NCBI GenBank assembly: GCA_964467985.1
Contig: CAYXTP010000008.1
Coordinates: 1 to 64,000, forward strand
Direction of reading: 5' to 3'
Origin: GCA-2720975 sp964467985
GTDB lineage: Bacteria > Planctomycetota > UBA1135 > GCA-002686595
Length of the DNA stretch: 64,000 nt
A program made the translations under genes and the position numbers. The notes under the pieces were generated by a model that worked only from the letters and a program-made list of their open reading frames with translations, was not told the origin of the DNA and did not search any database. Shown here in pieces: positions 7,798 through 17,266 of this stretch (position 1 is its first letter; every line of letters starts with the position of its first letter).

Positions 7798-10266
7798 CTA
7801 GCGGCTTTCACGGACGCCTGTCGACGTGCGCACCACCATGGGGATTTCTGAAGTCCCCGTGGGGTTCAATACCACGCCCACCCGCGCGATCACGTCCAAG
7901 AGGTGACGGCGGGTGCTCTCGTCCTCGACATCGCGCAGCCGCTCGTTGGCCAGGTTCAAGACCCACTCCAGCTCGCCCCGGGCGAGGCCGGCCAAGTCGC
8001 TTTTGGGCGCCTCTTCCTTGGCGGCGTTGCTGAGTGCTTCCACGTGAGCACGGTGGAGGTTGCGCGCGTACAGGTCGAGTTCGGCCGACTCGGCGAGCAG
8101 GTCCTGCCAGACAGCTTCCGACAGGTCGCGCACCATTTCCACCGGGCTGTAGGCCCCGCTGGGGTCGTGGGCGGCGTGTTCCGCCATGCGCTTGACCCGG
8201 TCCTCGGACAGTAGCGTCCGAAGCAGGGAACTCTGCCCGCCGACCACCTTGTCTGCGGCACCGTTGGTCTCCAAGCGCGCCAAGAGCTCGGGGTTCACGA
8301 GTGCCGCCGGAGTTCGGAAGGCGTTGGCTGAGAGGAAGGCCATGGCTCCGCGCTGGCGATCAGCATCGATGGGTTCCCACATGCGGTCGGAATCTCCATA
8401 GAACAGGTTGGTCTGGAAGAAACCACCGACCATGTTGGCCACGTGACGCAGCTCGCGGCCCCGTTGACCGTGAACCTGGTCGTACATGTTGCGCAGCAGG
8501 TCGTAGTTCTCACCGTCCTTGCAGGTGGCGGAGATCAAGTAACTCGCTACGCGATCCAGATTCGCGAGTCCCATGGCCGTGGCCGCCACCGGATCCGAAC
8601 CCAGGTCCTCGGTCTGTTGCGAGGGATCCTCGGAAGGGTTCGGGTTTCCGAAGCGCAGGGTCACATCGTCCACTTGCTTAGCCAGCAGAGCATCGAGGCC
8701 GGCCTTTTCGCTTGCGGCATCCGCGTACTGACGATAACCCCAATCGATCGCGAAGAAATCGTAGGGACCCACCTTGGGAATCAGGCGCGCGCCGTCCCCG
8801 GGTTGGGCGACGTAGTTGAAGCGGCCATAGTCCATGATCGAAGCCTCGACTCCGTTCTTGGCGGTGAACTCGGGATCACGCAGCTGCTCAACGGTGAACG
8901 ACGAGCTGCCTTTCATGTTGTGGGGGAAACCCAACGTGTGTCCCACCTCGTGAGCAATCACGTAGGCCAACAGTTCACCCAACAGGTCGTCGGGCAGGGG
9001 CAGCTGCTGGGCACGCTCGTCATTAGGCGACGCCTGCACGAAGTACCAGTCGCGGCAGAGTTTCAGCACGTTGTGATAGACCAGGATGTCGGACTCCAGA
9101 ATCTCGCCCGTGCGCGGGTCGCTAACGTGCGGGCCCATGGCATTTTCCACCGTCGACGGCAGCCAACGAATGCTCGAATAGCGCGCATCCTCAGCATCCC
9201 AGTCGGGATCTTCACGCTCGCTGGGGGCATCCTTGGCGATGATGGCGTTCTTGAAGCCGGCCGCCTCGAATGCGGGTTGCCAGTACTCGATGCCTGCGTG
9301 GACATAGGGTCGCCACTTGTCCGGCACACCGCGACCCACGTGGAAGACGATGGGCTTGATGGGTTCCGATACGTCCGCTTGGGGGTCCTTCTTCTCCAGG
9401 CGCCAGCGCGCGATGTAGTTCACGCGTTCAACGGCGTGCTCTTCAGAGGCGTAGTCCTCAAACGAAATGCCAAAAAAACCTACCCGCTCGTCGGACAGGC
9501 GCGGGGTCATCGGGATGTCGGGCAAGGCGGTCATCGAGTGGTGCTGCAGTACAGTCAGGCTGCCTCCGCCAGCACCGCGTCGGCCGCTGGGTCGGCCACC
9601 ACCAAATGTGGCGGGCGGCGTGTCAGAGAGCTTGAAGGTCTTGAGGACCTTGACCTCGATGTTGGTGGGGAAGGCCTTGACCTCCTCGAGGAAGGAGCGC
9701 TTGGAGTCGAAACTCGACGCACCCAGTCGGCGCTTGGGGCTAAAGGCGTCGGGGTCGCCCGCGACGAAGTCCGTCACGTCGATGACCGGGGCCTTGTCCT
9801 TGCCCCAGGCCTTGATGGGGAAGGTGGCCAGAATGGGGGCCACCGAAGTGGCTTGCACGGCGTTCGTCACGGCGTCCTCACCTTCGGCGCGGATGGTGTA
9901 CTTGACGTCGCGCAAGAGCACGTTTTTGCCGCGCATCTCCCAACGCACGACGCGCTTGCTGGAGGGCGTCCCGCCGTAGCCATGTCCGGCCTGGGTGGCA
10001 GCGATCTGGCTTACCCAGAGCATGTCCTTGCCCAAACCGTCGCTCGGAATCTCGTACAACAATTGGTCATCCACGCGGTGCACAGTGAATAGACCGCGCG
10101 AGGTCTCGGCCTCTTCGGGCACGACTTCGTCGTAGGGCTTGATGTCGTCTTTCTTGGCGCTGGAGCTGTCGCCCCCGCGGTCGGGGCCGCGGCGCAGTTC
10201 CTGGGCCGGTGCAGCAGCAGCCAGGGCGGAAAGGGAAAGGGCCAGCAGGGCGATGGGGGGGCGCAT
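7798..10266 (-). CDS. Secreted zinc metalloprotease (metzincin-like, DUF5117/DUF4953 type)
   Basis: An 822-residue protein. The ATG at 10266 is preceded by AGGAG at 8-nt spacing and gives a signal peptide (RPPIALLALSLSALAAAAPAQ). The zinc site is H439-E440-VG-H443-TLGFP-H449-N, the extended HExxHxxGxxH of metzincins. SIMDYGRFNYV after it supplies the Met-turn. Residues 60-330 match the N-terminal DUF5117/5118-type domain usual in this family (SRGLFTVHRVDDQLLYEIP). The likely role is proteolysis outside the cytoplasm; the substrate is unknown. It is monocistronic, with a strong terminator downstream and a divergent sigma-factor operon upstream. Confidence 0.88.
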   Translation of the reverse strand: MRPPIALLALSLSALAAAAPAQELRRGPDRGGDSSSAKKDDIKPYDEVVPEEAETSRGLFTVHRVDDQLLYEIPSDGLGKDMLWVSQIAATQAGHGYGGTPSSKRVVRWEMRGKNVLLRDVKYTIRAEGEDAVTNAVQATSVAPILATFPIKAWGKDKAPVIDVTDFVAGDPDAFSPKRRLGASSFDSKRSFLEEVKAFPTNIEVKVLKTFKLSDTPPATFGGGRPSGRRGAGGGSLTVLQHHSMTALPDIPMTPRLSDERVGFFGISFEDYASEEHAVERVNYIARWRLEKKDPQADVSEPIKPIVFHVGRGVPDKWRPYVHAGIEYWQPAFEAAGFKNAIIAKDAPSEREDPDWDAEDARYSSIRWLPSTVENAMGPHVSDPRTGEILESDILVYHNVLKLCRDWYFVQASPNDERAQQLPLPDDLLGELLAYVIAHEVGHTLGFPHNMKGSSSFTVEQLRDPEFTAKNGVEASIMDYGRFNYVAQPGDGARLIPKVGPYDFFAIDWGYRQYADAASEKAGLDALLAKQVDDVTLRFGNPNPSEDPSQQTEDLGSDPVAATAMGLANLDRVASYLISATCKDGENYDLLRNMYDQVHGQRGRELRHVANMVGGFFQTNLFYGDSDRMWEPIDADRQRGAMAFLSANAFRTPAALVNPELLARLETNGAADKVVGGQSSLLRTLLSEDRVKRMAEHAAHDPSGAYSPVEMVRDLSEAVWQDLLAESAELDLYARNLHRAHVEALSNAAKEEAPKSDLAGLARGELEWVLNLANERLRDVEDESTRRHLLDVIARVGVVLNPTGTSEIPMVVRTSTGVRESR

Positions 10267-10630
10267 GATCAGATCTCCTAGAGGGGATGGGGTGGCAGTC
10301 CGAGTCACCCTACCGGGAAAGAAAAAACTGCGTGGACGGATACAGAATACGAACCCGGGGCCTAAGTCTCCGACTCCTGGTCATCCCTTGCCCGGCATCG
10401 GTGGTGGGGCCGAGCGATGACCCGCTGCCTCCTGAAGAATCCTCCCAGAAGCTGTCCCATGCCCGTCCCCCTCGTATCTCGACCCGGGTGGAAGCCTAGA
10501 GGGGGGTGTGCGGTTTCGGAAAGAAAGCCGTGAACAGCTCCCCCGGCGCTGCGTCCAAGCCCGCGATGGGAAGCCATGCGGAGAGACCAAGCAAGAATTC
10601 AGCGCAGGACCAAACGTGCAACAAGGGGCC
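10267..10630. other. Divergent intergenic region between protease and sigma operon
   Basis: About 360 nt that must hold both promoters. A run of A residues (AAAGAAAAAA near 10320) is seen, and GGATACAGAATACGAACCC could hold promoter elements. No clear sigma-70 pair or repeated ECF motif could be assigned. A GTG-started frame enters from 10508 but its residues before 10631 are not protein-like. Confidence 0.5.
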
Positions 10631-11236
10631 ATGGGGGCGTTGACCGGTCACCGGTCGGCTCGGGCGTTGCACGCCAAGCGGGAGGCGCGTTGGATCGCGA
10701 GCGCCCGGGCTGGGGATGGAGAGGCTTTTGATGCTCTCGTGCGACTGCACTTTGCGCCGGTGTACTCCCTCTTGTTCCGGCTCGTCGGCAACCACGAGGA
10801 CGCAGAAGATTTGGCCCAGGATTGCTTCGTCAAGGCTCAGCGAGCCCTCAAGTGGTACCGCGCTGAAGCGTCCTTTGGCACGTGGATCTTTCGCATTGCG
10901 GTCTCCCTCAGTCGCGATCACTTTCGCGGAACTCAGCGCCACACCGCTCGACTGGATGCCCCCGCACAGGTGCCGGCGCCGGGTTCAAGGGGTGCCGAAC
11001 CCCACGATGAAGCGGTTCGCAAGGAGCTGGTCCGAGCCTTGCAAGCGGGCATGGAGCGCCTACCGCACCGACTCAAGGCGGCCCTGGTGATGCGCACTCA
11101 CGAGGGACTGGAGTACAGGCAGATCGCAAGCGTGCTCGGCATCACGCCCCACACCGCCCGGGTGTACGTCATGAAAGCCCGCCGCAAGCTCGAGGGATGG
11201 TTGAAGCCTTGGACGGATGAGGGGACTCGGCCGTGA
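10631..11236 (+). CDS. ECF-type RNA polymerase sigma factor
   Basis: A 201-residue sigma-70 family regulator. Region 2 is seen in GEAFDALVRLHFAPVYSLLF, GNHEDAEDLAQDCFVKAQRAL and FGTWIFRIAVSLSRDHFR. Region 4 is the helix-turn-helix LPHRLKAALVMRTHEGLEYR followed by QIASVLGITPHTARVYVMKA. The ATG at 10631 is chosen because the residues before it lack family similarity; AAGGGG lies just upstream. The stop overlaps the GTG start of the anti-sigma gene (GTGA), so the two are translationally coupled. It is presumably held at the membrane by that protein. Confidence 0.92.
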   Translation: MGALTGHRSARALHAKREARWIASARAGDGEAFDALVRLHFAPVYSLLFRLVGNHEDAEDLAQDCFVKAQRALKWYRAEASFGTWIFRIAVSLSRDHFRGTQRHTARLDAPAQVPAPGSRGAEPHDEAVRKELVRALQAGMERLPHRLKAALVMRTHEGLEYRQIASVLGITPHTARVYVMKARRKLEGWLKPWTDEGTRP

Positions 11237-13041
11237 ATTGCCGCCACGCACGCCGCGACCTGCGTCGCCGAATCGATGAGTCCCTGGACATCCAGCGCGA
11301 GCTGGAGTTGGAAGCGCACCTGTCCGAATGCTCCCGCTGCCGAGGTTTCGATCGCCGGGCGCAGACGCTGGAGGAGACTCTGGCGCGTCTGCCCGAACCG
11401 CCGCTCGCTGGCCTGGATGTGGAGCACGCCGTGGCCGTGGTCCGGTCGCGTCGTCAGGCCGATCGAGGTGAGCAGGCCCGGAAGTCGAAGCGCACTCAGT
11501 GGATCCGTTGGGCCGTGCCCCTCGCGGCGGGCCTGGTTCTGTGGGCCGGATTGGACATTCTCTCGGGTGGCCCGGACTCGACGACTGAACCGGGCGCTGA
11601 CGCCGTGGCCAGCGCAGCGTTGATGGCGCCGCCGGGCGGGGAGCTCGTGTCCGCCCAAGAGGAGCTCACGTCCACAAGCGACGGACCTGCCCTCGACCCA
11701 GGCCAGCCCATCGATCACGACCGGTTGGCCCAGGTGCGGGCCGAGGTCCGCGCCCACCTGGCGCAGTTGGGTGGCTCCCTACCCCCCGACCCGACTTCGC
11801 AAGACCTCGCGGCGCTGGCCGAGGGCTTCGACTTGGCTACCGTTGGTTTGGCTCGAGGAGACTGGCCCGTGCTTCGAATTGTAGAGGGTGTGTTGGCTGA
11901 ACCCGAGCCTCTGCTGGCCCGCACCGCTGCTCGCTACCTGGGTCTGCGCGGCTCCCTCTCAAGTGTGCGGCACTTGCGGCAGGCGTTGAAGCGCGATGAC
12001 CTGGCGCGTGACGCCGCGTTGGCGCTCGGTGACATGGGCGCCGCCGGCTTGGATGGCCTCGCCCAAGCGGTGGACGTTCCACTTGCACGCGCGGTGGCCA
12101 TCGAGGGGTTGGTGCGTGTGGGCAGCGTGCCCGCCGCTGGGTACCTGTCCTTGGCCTACGAACGAGACGCAGATCCGGTGCTGCTCACAGCCCTGGGTGC
12201 CATGGGTGCGGAGGCACTACCCGAAGTGCTGGCCCTACACGTCCGAGGTCTGCTCGACGAGGACTTGTACTTGAAGACCCTGGGAGGAATCGAAGGCGCC
12301 GGCGCGTGGTGTGTCGAGCAGCTTGAGGCGCGGGGTTTCGATGGGGAGCCCGCAGTGGTTCTCGGAGCGAGTGCCTTGGAGCCCGAGCACACGGCGCGTT
12401 GGATCGAAGCCCATCTGCACAACCGCGACTACCGCGAGCTGACGCGCAGGTTCCTGCCAACCCTCCCTGGGGTTGCGGGCGTGCGCAGTTTGATTCGCCT
12501 GCACAGTGATTCGCGGCTCTCCTCCCAAGATCTCGCGCAGGCAACCTCGGCGGCCCAGCGCCTGGATGGGGAGCGCTTTGCGGTTGTGGCACTGGAGAGG
12601 GGACCGGGGACTCTGAAGAGTCGTGAAGTTTTGCTTGAGCTCCTTTTGGCCGCACCAGAAGACGCCGGCCTGCTGGCCCTGAGCGTGTGTGCAGGGGACA
12701 CGGAGCTCCCGCAAACCGAGCGCACGACTGCCGCCTTGCGGCTCGGAGAGTCTGATTTGCCGGACGCCCTCCCGGTGCTTGCTCGTGTCTTTTCCCAGTG
12801 CAGTTCAGCAGAACGCAATCTTGCGGCGGCGTGCCTGCTCGGGATCGATCGGCTCGGCGGCCTGCAGGCCGTTGAGCCGCTGCTGCAGGGCGGTCCCCGG
12901 CGCACCTACCAGAACATCCTCGCCTTGCTGCAGAGTTCCTCGGGGGACGAGCACAGTGCTCCCTCGATCTACAAGTTGGCGCGTGAACTCAGATCGTTCC
13001 TGAGCGCTCGTGACCGCATGACCCCAAGTATTTCCTCATGA
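11233..13041 (+). CDS. Membrane anti-sigma factor with ZAS motif and HEAT-like repeats
   Basis: A 602-residue protein. Residues 1-55 form a zf-HC2/ZAS anti-sigma domain: an early Cys-His (NCRHARRDL) and H-L-S-E-C-S-R-C. A single membrane segment follows (IRWAVPLAAGLVLWAGLDI, about residues 93-112). The rest lies outside the cytoplasm and consists of alpha-alpha repeats of HEAT type (ARYLGLRGSLSSVRHLRQAL, DAALALGDMGAAGLDGLAQA and so on). The repeats probably sense a partner protein. The GTG start overlaps the sigma gene and the stop overlaps the next ATG, so the three genes are one unit. Fusing a ZAS domain to a long HEAT region is unusual outside Planctomycetota. Confidence 0.85.
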   Translation: MNCRHARRDLRRRIDESLDIQRELELEAHLSECSRCRGFDRRAQTLEETLARLPEPPLAGLDVEHAVAVVRSRRQADRGEQARKSKRTQWIRWAVPLAAGLVLWAGLDILSGGPDSTTEPGADAVASAALMAPPGGELVSAQEELTSTSDGPALDPGQPIDHDRLAQVRAEVRAHLAQLGGSLPPDPTSQDLAALAEGFDLATVGLARGDWPVLRIVEGVLAEPEPLLARTAARYLGLRGSLSSVRHLRQALKRDDLARDAALALGDMGAAGLDGLAQAVDVPLARAVAIEGLVRVGSVPAAGYLSLAYERDADPVLLTALGAMGAEALPEVLALHVRGLLDEDLYLKTLGGIEGAGAWCVEQLEARGFDGEPAVVLGASALEPEHTARWIEAHLHNRDYRELTRRFLPTLPGVAGVRSLIRLHSDSRLSSQDLAQATSAAQRLDGERFAVVALERGPGTLKSREVLLELLLAAPEDAGLLALSVCAGDTELPQTERTTAALRLGESDLPDALPVLARVFSQCSSAERNLAAACLLGIDRLGGLQAVEPLLQGGPRRTYQNILALLQSSSGDEHSAPSIYKLARELRSFLSARDRMTPSISS

Positions 13042-14912
13042 ATTTCACCCTGATTCTCCCGCTGCTCGCCTCTTCACTTCAACTGCCCAGCCGGGGACAC
13101 GAGAGTCAGCCGACTCCTGCTCTCCATGCGGCTCAGCCGGGGACCGGCACCCATGGCGCGCCGGCAAGCAATCCGGCGCTAGACGAGCCCGTCACAAGGC
13201 TGGGCGAGAGCACCATCGAACTGTACGACATCCGCGCCCTGGGCTTGGGCCGTCGCGGCAGCGAGGGCCAGGTGATCCTGTTGCCTGCAACCCTGCAGCT
13301 AAGTGATGTGGAAGGATCGGTTGAGTACGAGCCCTTCGACATGGACGTAATCCAGACTCTGCTCGATAGTCTGTGCGGTGACGAATTCGAATACGAGGGT
13401 CGCGGGATGTGGGAATTCAGCGAGGGGGTACTGGCCGTGCGTGCCCCGGCTGATGTGCAGGCCCGGGTAGCTAACATGCTCGCCTTCCTATCCGACTCCA
13501 TGGGTGCCCGCGTGGAGCTCCGGGTGGACGTCTTGAATTTCCCCACCCGCGTCCAACTGGATCCCTCTTTGCTTGGAATCGTGACGGCCCATGCCGCCGA
13601 CGAGCTGCGTCGAGGAACCGGTGCGTCGGGTGCGAGCGTTCAAAGCTACACGCTCAACATGCTTCCCGGCGATACATCGACTCTCGAACTCCTACGTGTA
13701 CACCAGATGGTTCGGTCGTTCTTCGTCGAGGTGGCGCAGTCGGCTTTCGCGTTTGACCCCGACGTTGTCGATCGTATCTCGGGTACACGCCTCGCTCTAA
13801 CTTGCTCACCGATCCGCGGCGGTCTTGGGATGTCCGTCGTGCTCAGTCACGGCGACCCCACTGGTGAACGCGACAAGGTGGACCTGTCCCAGGAGGGCTT
13901 TCACAGCAGCGAGAATTCGCAGAGCTACGTGCAGGGTCCGCGTTTTGCCCAGACCCTCGCGATTGCGACTCGCAGTTACGCGTTCGACACGGCGATCCCT
14001 ACTGGCATGGCGTTGAGCTTCCAGTCGACCCTGACGGTCGCCGGGTCCCAGGGTACTCAAGTGGTGATTCTCCAGCCGCAGGGCGATGGAATTCGCAGCG
14101 TGTATTCGACGGCCACTGCGGGAGGAGACCCCGACCTGTTCGCGGTCAACATGGACGCCTTCGCACCGTCGCGTGTTGCTTTCTATCACAACTCAACACT
14201 CAAGGACATCGGGGACGCCCAGCCAGATCGGATGGGAACGGATGAGCCGCTATTGGTCGCGCGCCACGGGGGAACCGACCACGATGCGGGCCTCGAGTTC
14301 ATCAGGTCTCAACGCCCGGATCTCGATCTTGGGTACACCTCCAACTGGGTCGTGGGCACGTTGGATGCGGACGTCGCAGAGGATATGCGCGCGTCCGGCA
14401 TGGCGACCCGCAGGCTTGGCCAAGTGGTAGAGGAAATCGTTCAAGCCGCGGAAACCGTTCAAGTTGGACTGAGTTTCACTCGCCACGGTGAGGGTCTCTC
14501 CCGGGGAGTGACCTGCGATGTGCCCCTGCGCCTCGGAAGCCAGTCCAGCGTTTCCTTGGGAGTGGAGGGCACGTGGGTGCGGGACTTCGATGTGGAGATT
14601 GCCCAGGGAGCGGCTGCCAGCGAACCCCTCTCCTACCTCTACTTGGATGGCCTCGTGCTGACGCTGGAGCCCCGTCGACGTCCCGATGGTGACTTGAGCC
14701 TGCGGCTCTACGGGCTGGGCCAGTTGATGCGCGAGCGGAGCTTCTTCGAGTTGGACGCGCCCATGTTCCGCGGGATGGACCAGATCCTATTTGACCGGCT
14801 TGTGATCGACCAAACCGTGACTCTCAAGCGCGGCCAGGGCAGCGTCAGCTTGGGGAATACTTCGGGTAGTTCGCCCTTGGGCGGACTGCGTCTGGACATC
14901 GACGTGCACTAG
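13038..14912 (+). CDS. Secreted protein of unknown function coupled to the sigma/anti-sigma pair
   Basis: A 624-residue protein I do not recognise. It begins with a hydrophobic signal (MNFTLILPLLASSLQL) and a disordered Pro/Ser-rich linker. A small alpha-beta domain then spans residues 60-165 (STIELYDIRALG, ADVQARVANMLAFLSDSMGA), loosely similar to the short N-domains of secretins. The rest is beta-rich, with paired segments that look like a duplicated domain. Its ATGA overlap with the anti-sigma gene implies a shared job. It may be the envelope ligand or output of the signalling pair. No enzyme motif was found. Confidence 0.7.
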   Translation: MNFTLILPLLASSLQLPSRGHESQPTPALHAAQPGTGTHGAPASNPALDEPVTRLGESTIELYDIRALGLGRRGSEGQVILLPATLQLSDVEGSVEYEPFDMDVIQTLLDSLCGDEFEYEGRGMWEFSEGVLAVRAPADVQARVANMLAFLSDSMGARVELRVDVLNFPTRVQLDPSLLGIVTAHAADELRRGTGASGASVQSYTLNMLPGDTSTLELLRVHQMVRSFFVEVAQSAFAFDPDVVDRISGTRLALTCSPIRGGLGMSVVLSHGDPTGERDKVDLSQEGFHSSENSQSYVQGPRFAQTLAIATRSYAFDTAIPTGMALSFQSTLTVAGSQGTQVVILQPQGDGIRSVYSTATAGGDPDLFAVNMDAFAPSRVAFYHNSTLKDIGDAQPDRMGTDEPLLVARHGGTDHDAGLEFIRSQRPDLDLGYTSNWVVGTLDADVAEDMRASGMATRRLGQVVEEIVQAAETVQVGLSFTRHGEGLSRGVTCDVPLRLGSQSSVSLGVEGTWVRDFDVEIAQGAAASEPLSYLYLDGLVLTLEPRRRPDGDLSLRLYGLGQLMRERSFFELDAPMFRGMDQILFDRLVIDQTVTLKRGQGSVSLGNTSGSSPLGGLRLDIDVH

Positions 14913-14919
14913 ACCCGTC

Positions 14920-14962
14920 GGGGCCCTCTTGCTCGCTGCTCGCAGATTGCGAGAGGGTCCCC
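14920..14962 (+). terminator. Likely terminator of the sigma operon
   Basis: GGGG-CCCTCTTGC can pair with GCGAGAGGG-T-CCCC with one bulge and one G-U pair. The loop is about 16 nt. It lies 7 nt after the stop codon. The T tract after it is weak (GATTTGG), so termination may be inefficient. Confidence 0.5.
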
Positions 14963-15285
14963 GGGCGATTTGGTCACCGCATTCCGCTGAGCGGGCTCTA
15001 GAGCGAGGAGAATTTGTCGAGCGAAGCCAAGCCCGTTCCCAGGAGGACGAGGTCGATGGCGGGAATCAGCAGATAGACCATCGGAATGTCCCTCGCTTCG
15101 ACTTCCAGCTTGGAAATGTGAAGCAGCGGAAACTCCTGGGACTCGCCCAGAATGGCGCGCCCTGGTGCCTCTGATACTTCGACTTCCGCTTTCTCACCAG
15201 CGTGGGTAGGAGAATCCCGAAGCGGGCCACATGCGGCTGATGGCCCGCAGATTTCGAACCCTGCCAACCCCTGGCACACCTGGGT
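14963..15285. other. Convergent intergenic region
   Basis: Between the sigma operon terminator and the stop of the SGNH gene. On the minus strand the SGNH reading frame stays open for about 95 codons past its TGA. It ends in a hydrophobic stretch (PMVYLLIPAIDLVLLGTGLA). No family is recognised and no start or ribosome site stands out, so I do not call it a gene. Confidence 0.5.
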
Positions 15286-16353
15286 TCAGAAAAGGCGATC
15301 CTGGTTCTGCTCGATGTAATCCGCGATCGCCTCTGCGATGAGCCGATGCCCAAGGGCGTTGGGGTGGGGGTCCTTGCGGGCCAGGCATAGGTCACCGGGA
15401 TCAAACTCGGAGAAGGGCTCGAGCATGTCGATCACATGGAAACCCTGGGCCTCGGCAGCACCGCGCACCTGCGCATGCAGGGCATGGTATCGGTAGTGAG
15501 TCCAGTCCTGCTGAATCAACCAACCCGGTAGGACCAACAGGACTTCGATGCCCGCTTCGTCGGCTGCGCTGCGGATACGCTCAAATCCCTCTGTCACGGT
15601 GTCCCACTTGGGTGGATAGGCGTGCAAGTAGCGCGGAATGTCTCCCCCGCCATAATTCACCACGTCTCTGCGACGCTTCTTCTGGGCAATGCGACGTAGG
15701 AAGTGGGAGTGTTGCCACCACTGAGTCTCAGCGTAGTAGCTGTGCAGGGGCTGCTTGGGTTCGACTTCCGGATCATTGAATACATAGCAGAGGATCAGTA
15801 GGTCGGGCTCAAACTCCATCACGCGCTGCTGCACCTGTAGGGACTCATCACGCGTGGTGTAACCCGAAACCCCGAAATTCAGCACGTCAAAGATCGAGGA
15901 CTCGTCCACGCTGCGCGCATTCAGGAGTTGCTCGAGAACATCGGAGTAGCAGTCCTCTTGCTCCACGCCCAGCCCAAACGCAAAGGAGTCTCCGATCGAA
16001 GCGATGCGGATCAATCCGGGTGTGGATTTCTTGAGCGGTTCCGCGTCTCGCATTCCCAAGCTGTTGGTCTTGACGTGAACTCCGTCCAGGATTTTGTCGA
16101 ATCCGGCCCGCAGCTCGTAGTTCAAGCCAGGAATGGAACAAGGTTGATGCAGCAGTTCTTTCCAAGCGCTATCAGGCATGCGCGCTACAGGTTGCCGGAA
16201 CTTGACAGGCGAAAAGATGCGGAAGCCAATTTCTGTTGCCCCGAATGCGAGGGCGAAGGCACCGCTCGCAAGCAGCAGGCGCAGGGCAAGACTTGGTCGT
16301 GGGTGCGAATTGAGCGGCCCCTTGTCGTTAGCCAGAGTCTGCACTTGATCCAC
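15286..16353 (-). CDS. Membrane-anchored SGNH/GDSL-type hydrolase
   Basis: A 355-residue protein. One N-terminal membrane segment (LALRLLLASGAFALAFGATE) anchors a hydrolase domain outside the cytoplasm. Block I is ASIGDSFAFGLGV with the nucleophile Ser, block III-like VLNFGVSGYTTRDE carries the oxyanion Asn/Gly, and KDPHPNALGH holds the catalytic Asp and His. Such enzymes cut ester bonds in polysaccharide O-acetyl groups or lipids. The start is GTG. It follows the methyltransferase gene by 9 nt on the same strand, so the two are likely cotranscribed. Confidence 0.85.
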   Translation of the reverse strand: MDQVQTLANDKGPLNSHPRPSLALRLLLASGAFALAFGATEIGFRIFSPVKFRQPVARMPDSAWKELLHQPCSIPGLNYELRAGFDKILDGVHVKTNSLGMRDAEPLKKSTPGLIRIASIGDSFAFGLGVEQEDCYSDVLEQLLNARSVDESSIFDVLNFGVSGYTTRDESLQVQQRVMEFEPDLLILCYVFNDPEVEPKQPLHSYYAETQWWQHSHFLRRIAQKKRRRDVVNYGGGDIPRYLHAYPPKWDTVTEGFERIRSAADEAGIEVLLVLPGWLIQQDWTHYRYHALHAQVRGAAEAQGFHVIDMLEPFSEFDPGDLCLARKDPHPNALGHRLIAEAIADYIEQNQDRLF

Positions 16354-16362
16354 GATTGTCGT

Positions 16363-17190
16363 TCAGGCGGGGAGAGCGGTTTCTGCGGACACGATTACGG
16401 CGCTGATTTTTCCCTCGATCGGGCCCTGTCCGTGGCGCGCCTGCAAGGCCGCTTCCACAGCGTCGGTCGCCGACTGAAGACCGCCGGGGTCCCGGGCCTC
16501 GATTTCAGCACGCAAGGGTGTGCCCTGACAGAAGGCCATAGCAGCCAGTCGCGCGTCTCCAGCCGGGCTGACGTCGTCGCGTTGGGTGAGGGTGCAGCTT
16601 GCGTACCCCGATGCGGAGACATCCGCCTCGATCTCCTCGGGTGAGCTATGCCCGTGGGGGGTGCGGACCATGAATTGGGGAGGGTCATCGGGGAACCGGG
16701 CAGCCAGGGCTTGGGTGACCACCTGGGCGAATTCATTGTCCGCGATGCCATTCCAGATGTTGAACAGGAAGGTGCCGCCGGGCTTCAGAACGCGGCGAAC
16801 TTCGCTGTAGGCGTCTGCACGCTCGGGGAAGAACATCGTCCCGAATTGGCAGACCACCACATCGAAGGAGTTGTCAGGGTAGGGCAGGTCCATGACGTCG
16901 GCTTGCCCCCAAGTGATGGGGCGCGAGGTACCGATTGCCTCGGCGTGTCCCAGCATGGCTTGGTTCAGATCCGTGGCGGTGATCGAGCAGGACTCGGGCA
17001 GGCGCGCAACCAGGGCGCGCGTCACCACTCCTGTTCCGCAGGCGATCTCCAGCACCGATCCGGGCGTGAGAGCTTCGACCCGCTCGGCAAGGTCGTCCGC
17101 GTAGGGCTCGAAAATCAGGGGCACGAGCATCGACTCGTAGAAGGCGGCCACATCGTTCGTGAATGAGCCGTCGGATGCAGAATGGGTCAT
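16363..17190 (-). CDS. SAM-dependent class I methyltransferase
   Basis: A 275-residue protein of the UbiE/Methyltransf_11 type. Motif I is VLEIACGTGVVTRAL, motif II ITATDLNQAML, and PYPDNSFDVVVCQFGTMFFP holds the post-II region. RRVLKPGGTFLFNIWNG is motif III. The substrate is not predictable. The ATG at 17190 is chosen because upstream residues in this frame are Arg/Ser-rich and unlike the family. It lies between the peptidase-like lipoprotein gene (76 nt upstream) and the SGNH gene. Confidence 0.88.
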   Translation of the reverse strand: MTHSASDGSFTNDVAAFYESMLVPLIFEPYADDLAERVEALTPGSVLEIACGTGVVTRALVARLPESCSITATDLNQAMLGHAEAIGTSRPITWGQADVMDLPYPDNSFDVVVCQFGTMFFPERADAYSEVRRVLKPGGTFLFNIWNGIADNEFAQVVTQALAARFPDDPPQFMVRTPHGHSSPEEIEADVSASGYASCTLTQRDDVSPAGDARLAAMAFCQGTPLRAEIEARDPGGLQSATDAVEAALQARHGQGPIEGKISAVIVSAETALPA

Positions 17191-17266
17191 GGAGTGGATG
17201 GCGGAGGGGAAGGATCGTCGGCGCAGGGATTTGGCGCGCGGGCGGGGGGCCGCGCAACGACGAAGG

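Noticed and set aside
5475..10092. Long open frames on the plus strand opposite the PQQ, sulfatase and protease genes.
   Set aside because: They mirror GC-rich coding genes on the other strand and show no protein family features, ribosome sites or signal peptides.
10330..10410. Minus-strand GGGTTCGTATTC resembling a tRNA T arm followed by a T run.
   Set aside because: The flanking bases do not form a T stem, and no acceptor or anticodon arm could be built.
14998..15288. In-frame continuation of the SGNH hydrolase past its TGA for about 95 codons, considered as a second selenoprotein.
   Set aside because: The TGA lies after a complete SGNH domain (ending IEQNQDRLF), not at a redox Cys, and the extension matches no family. 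Long open stretches are expected at this GC content.
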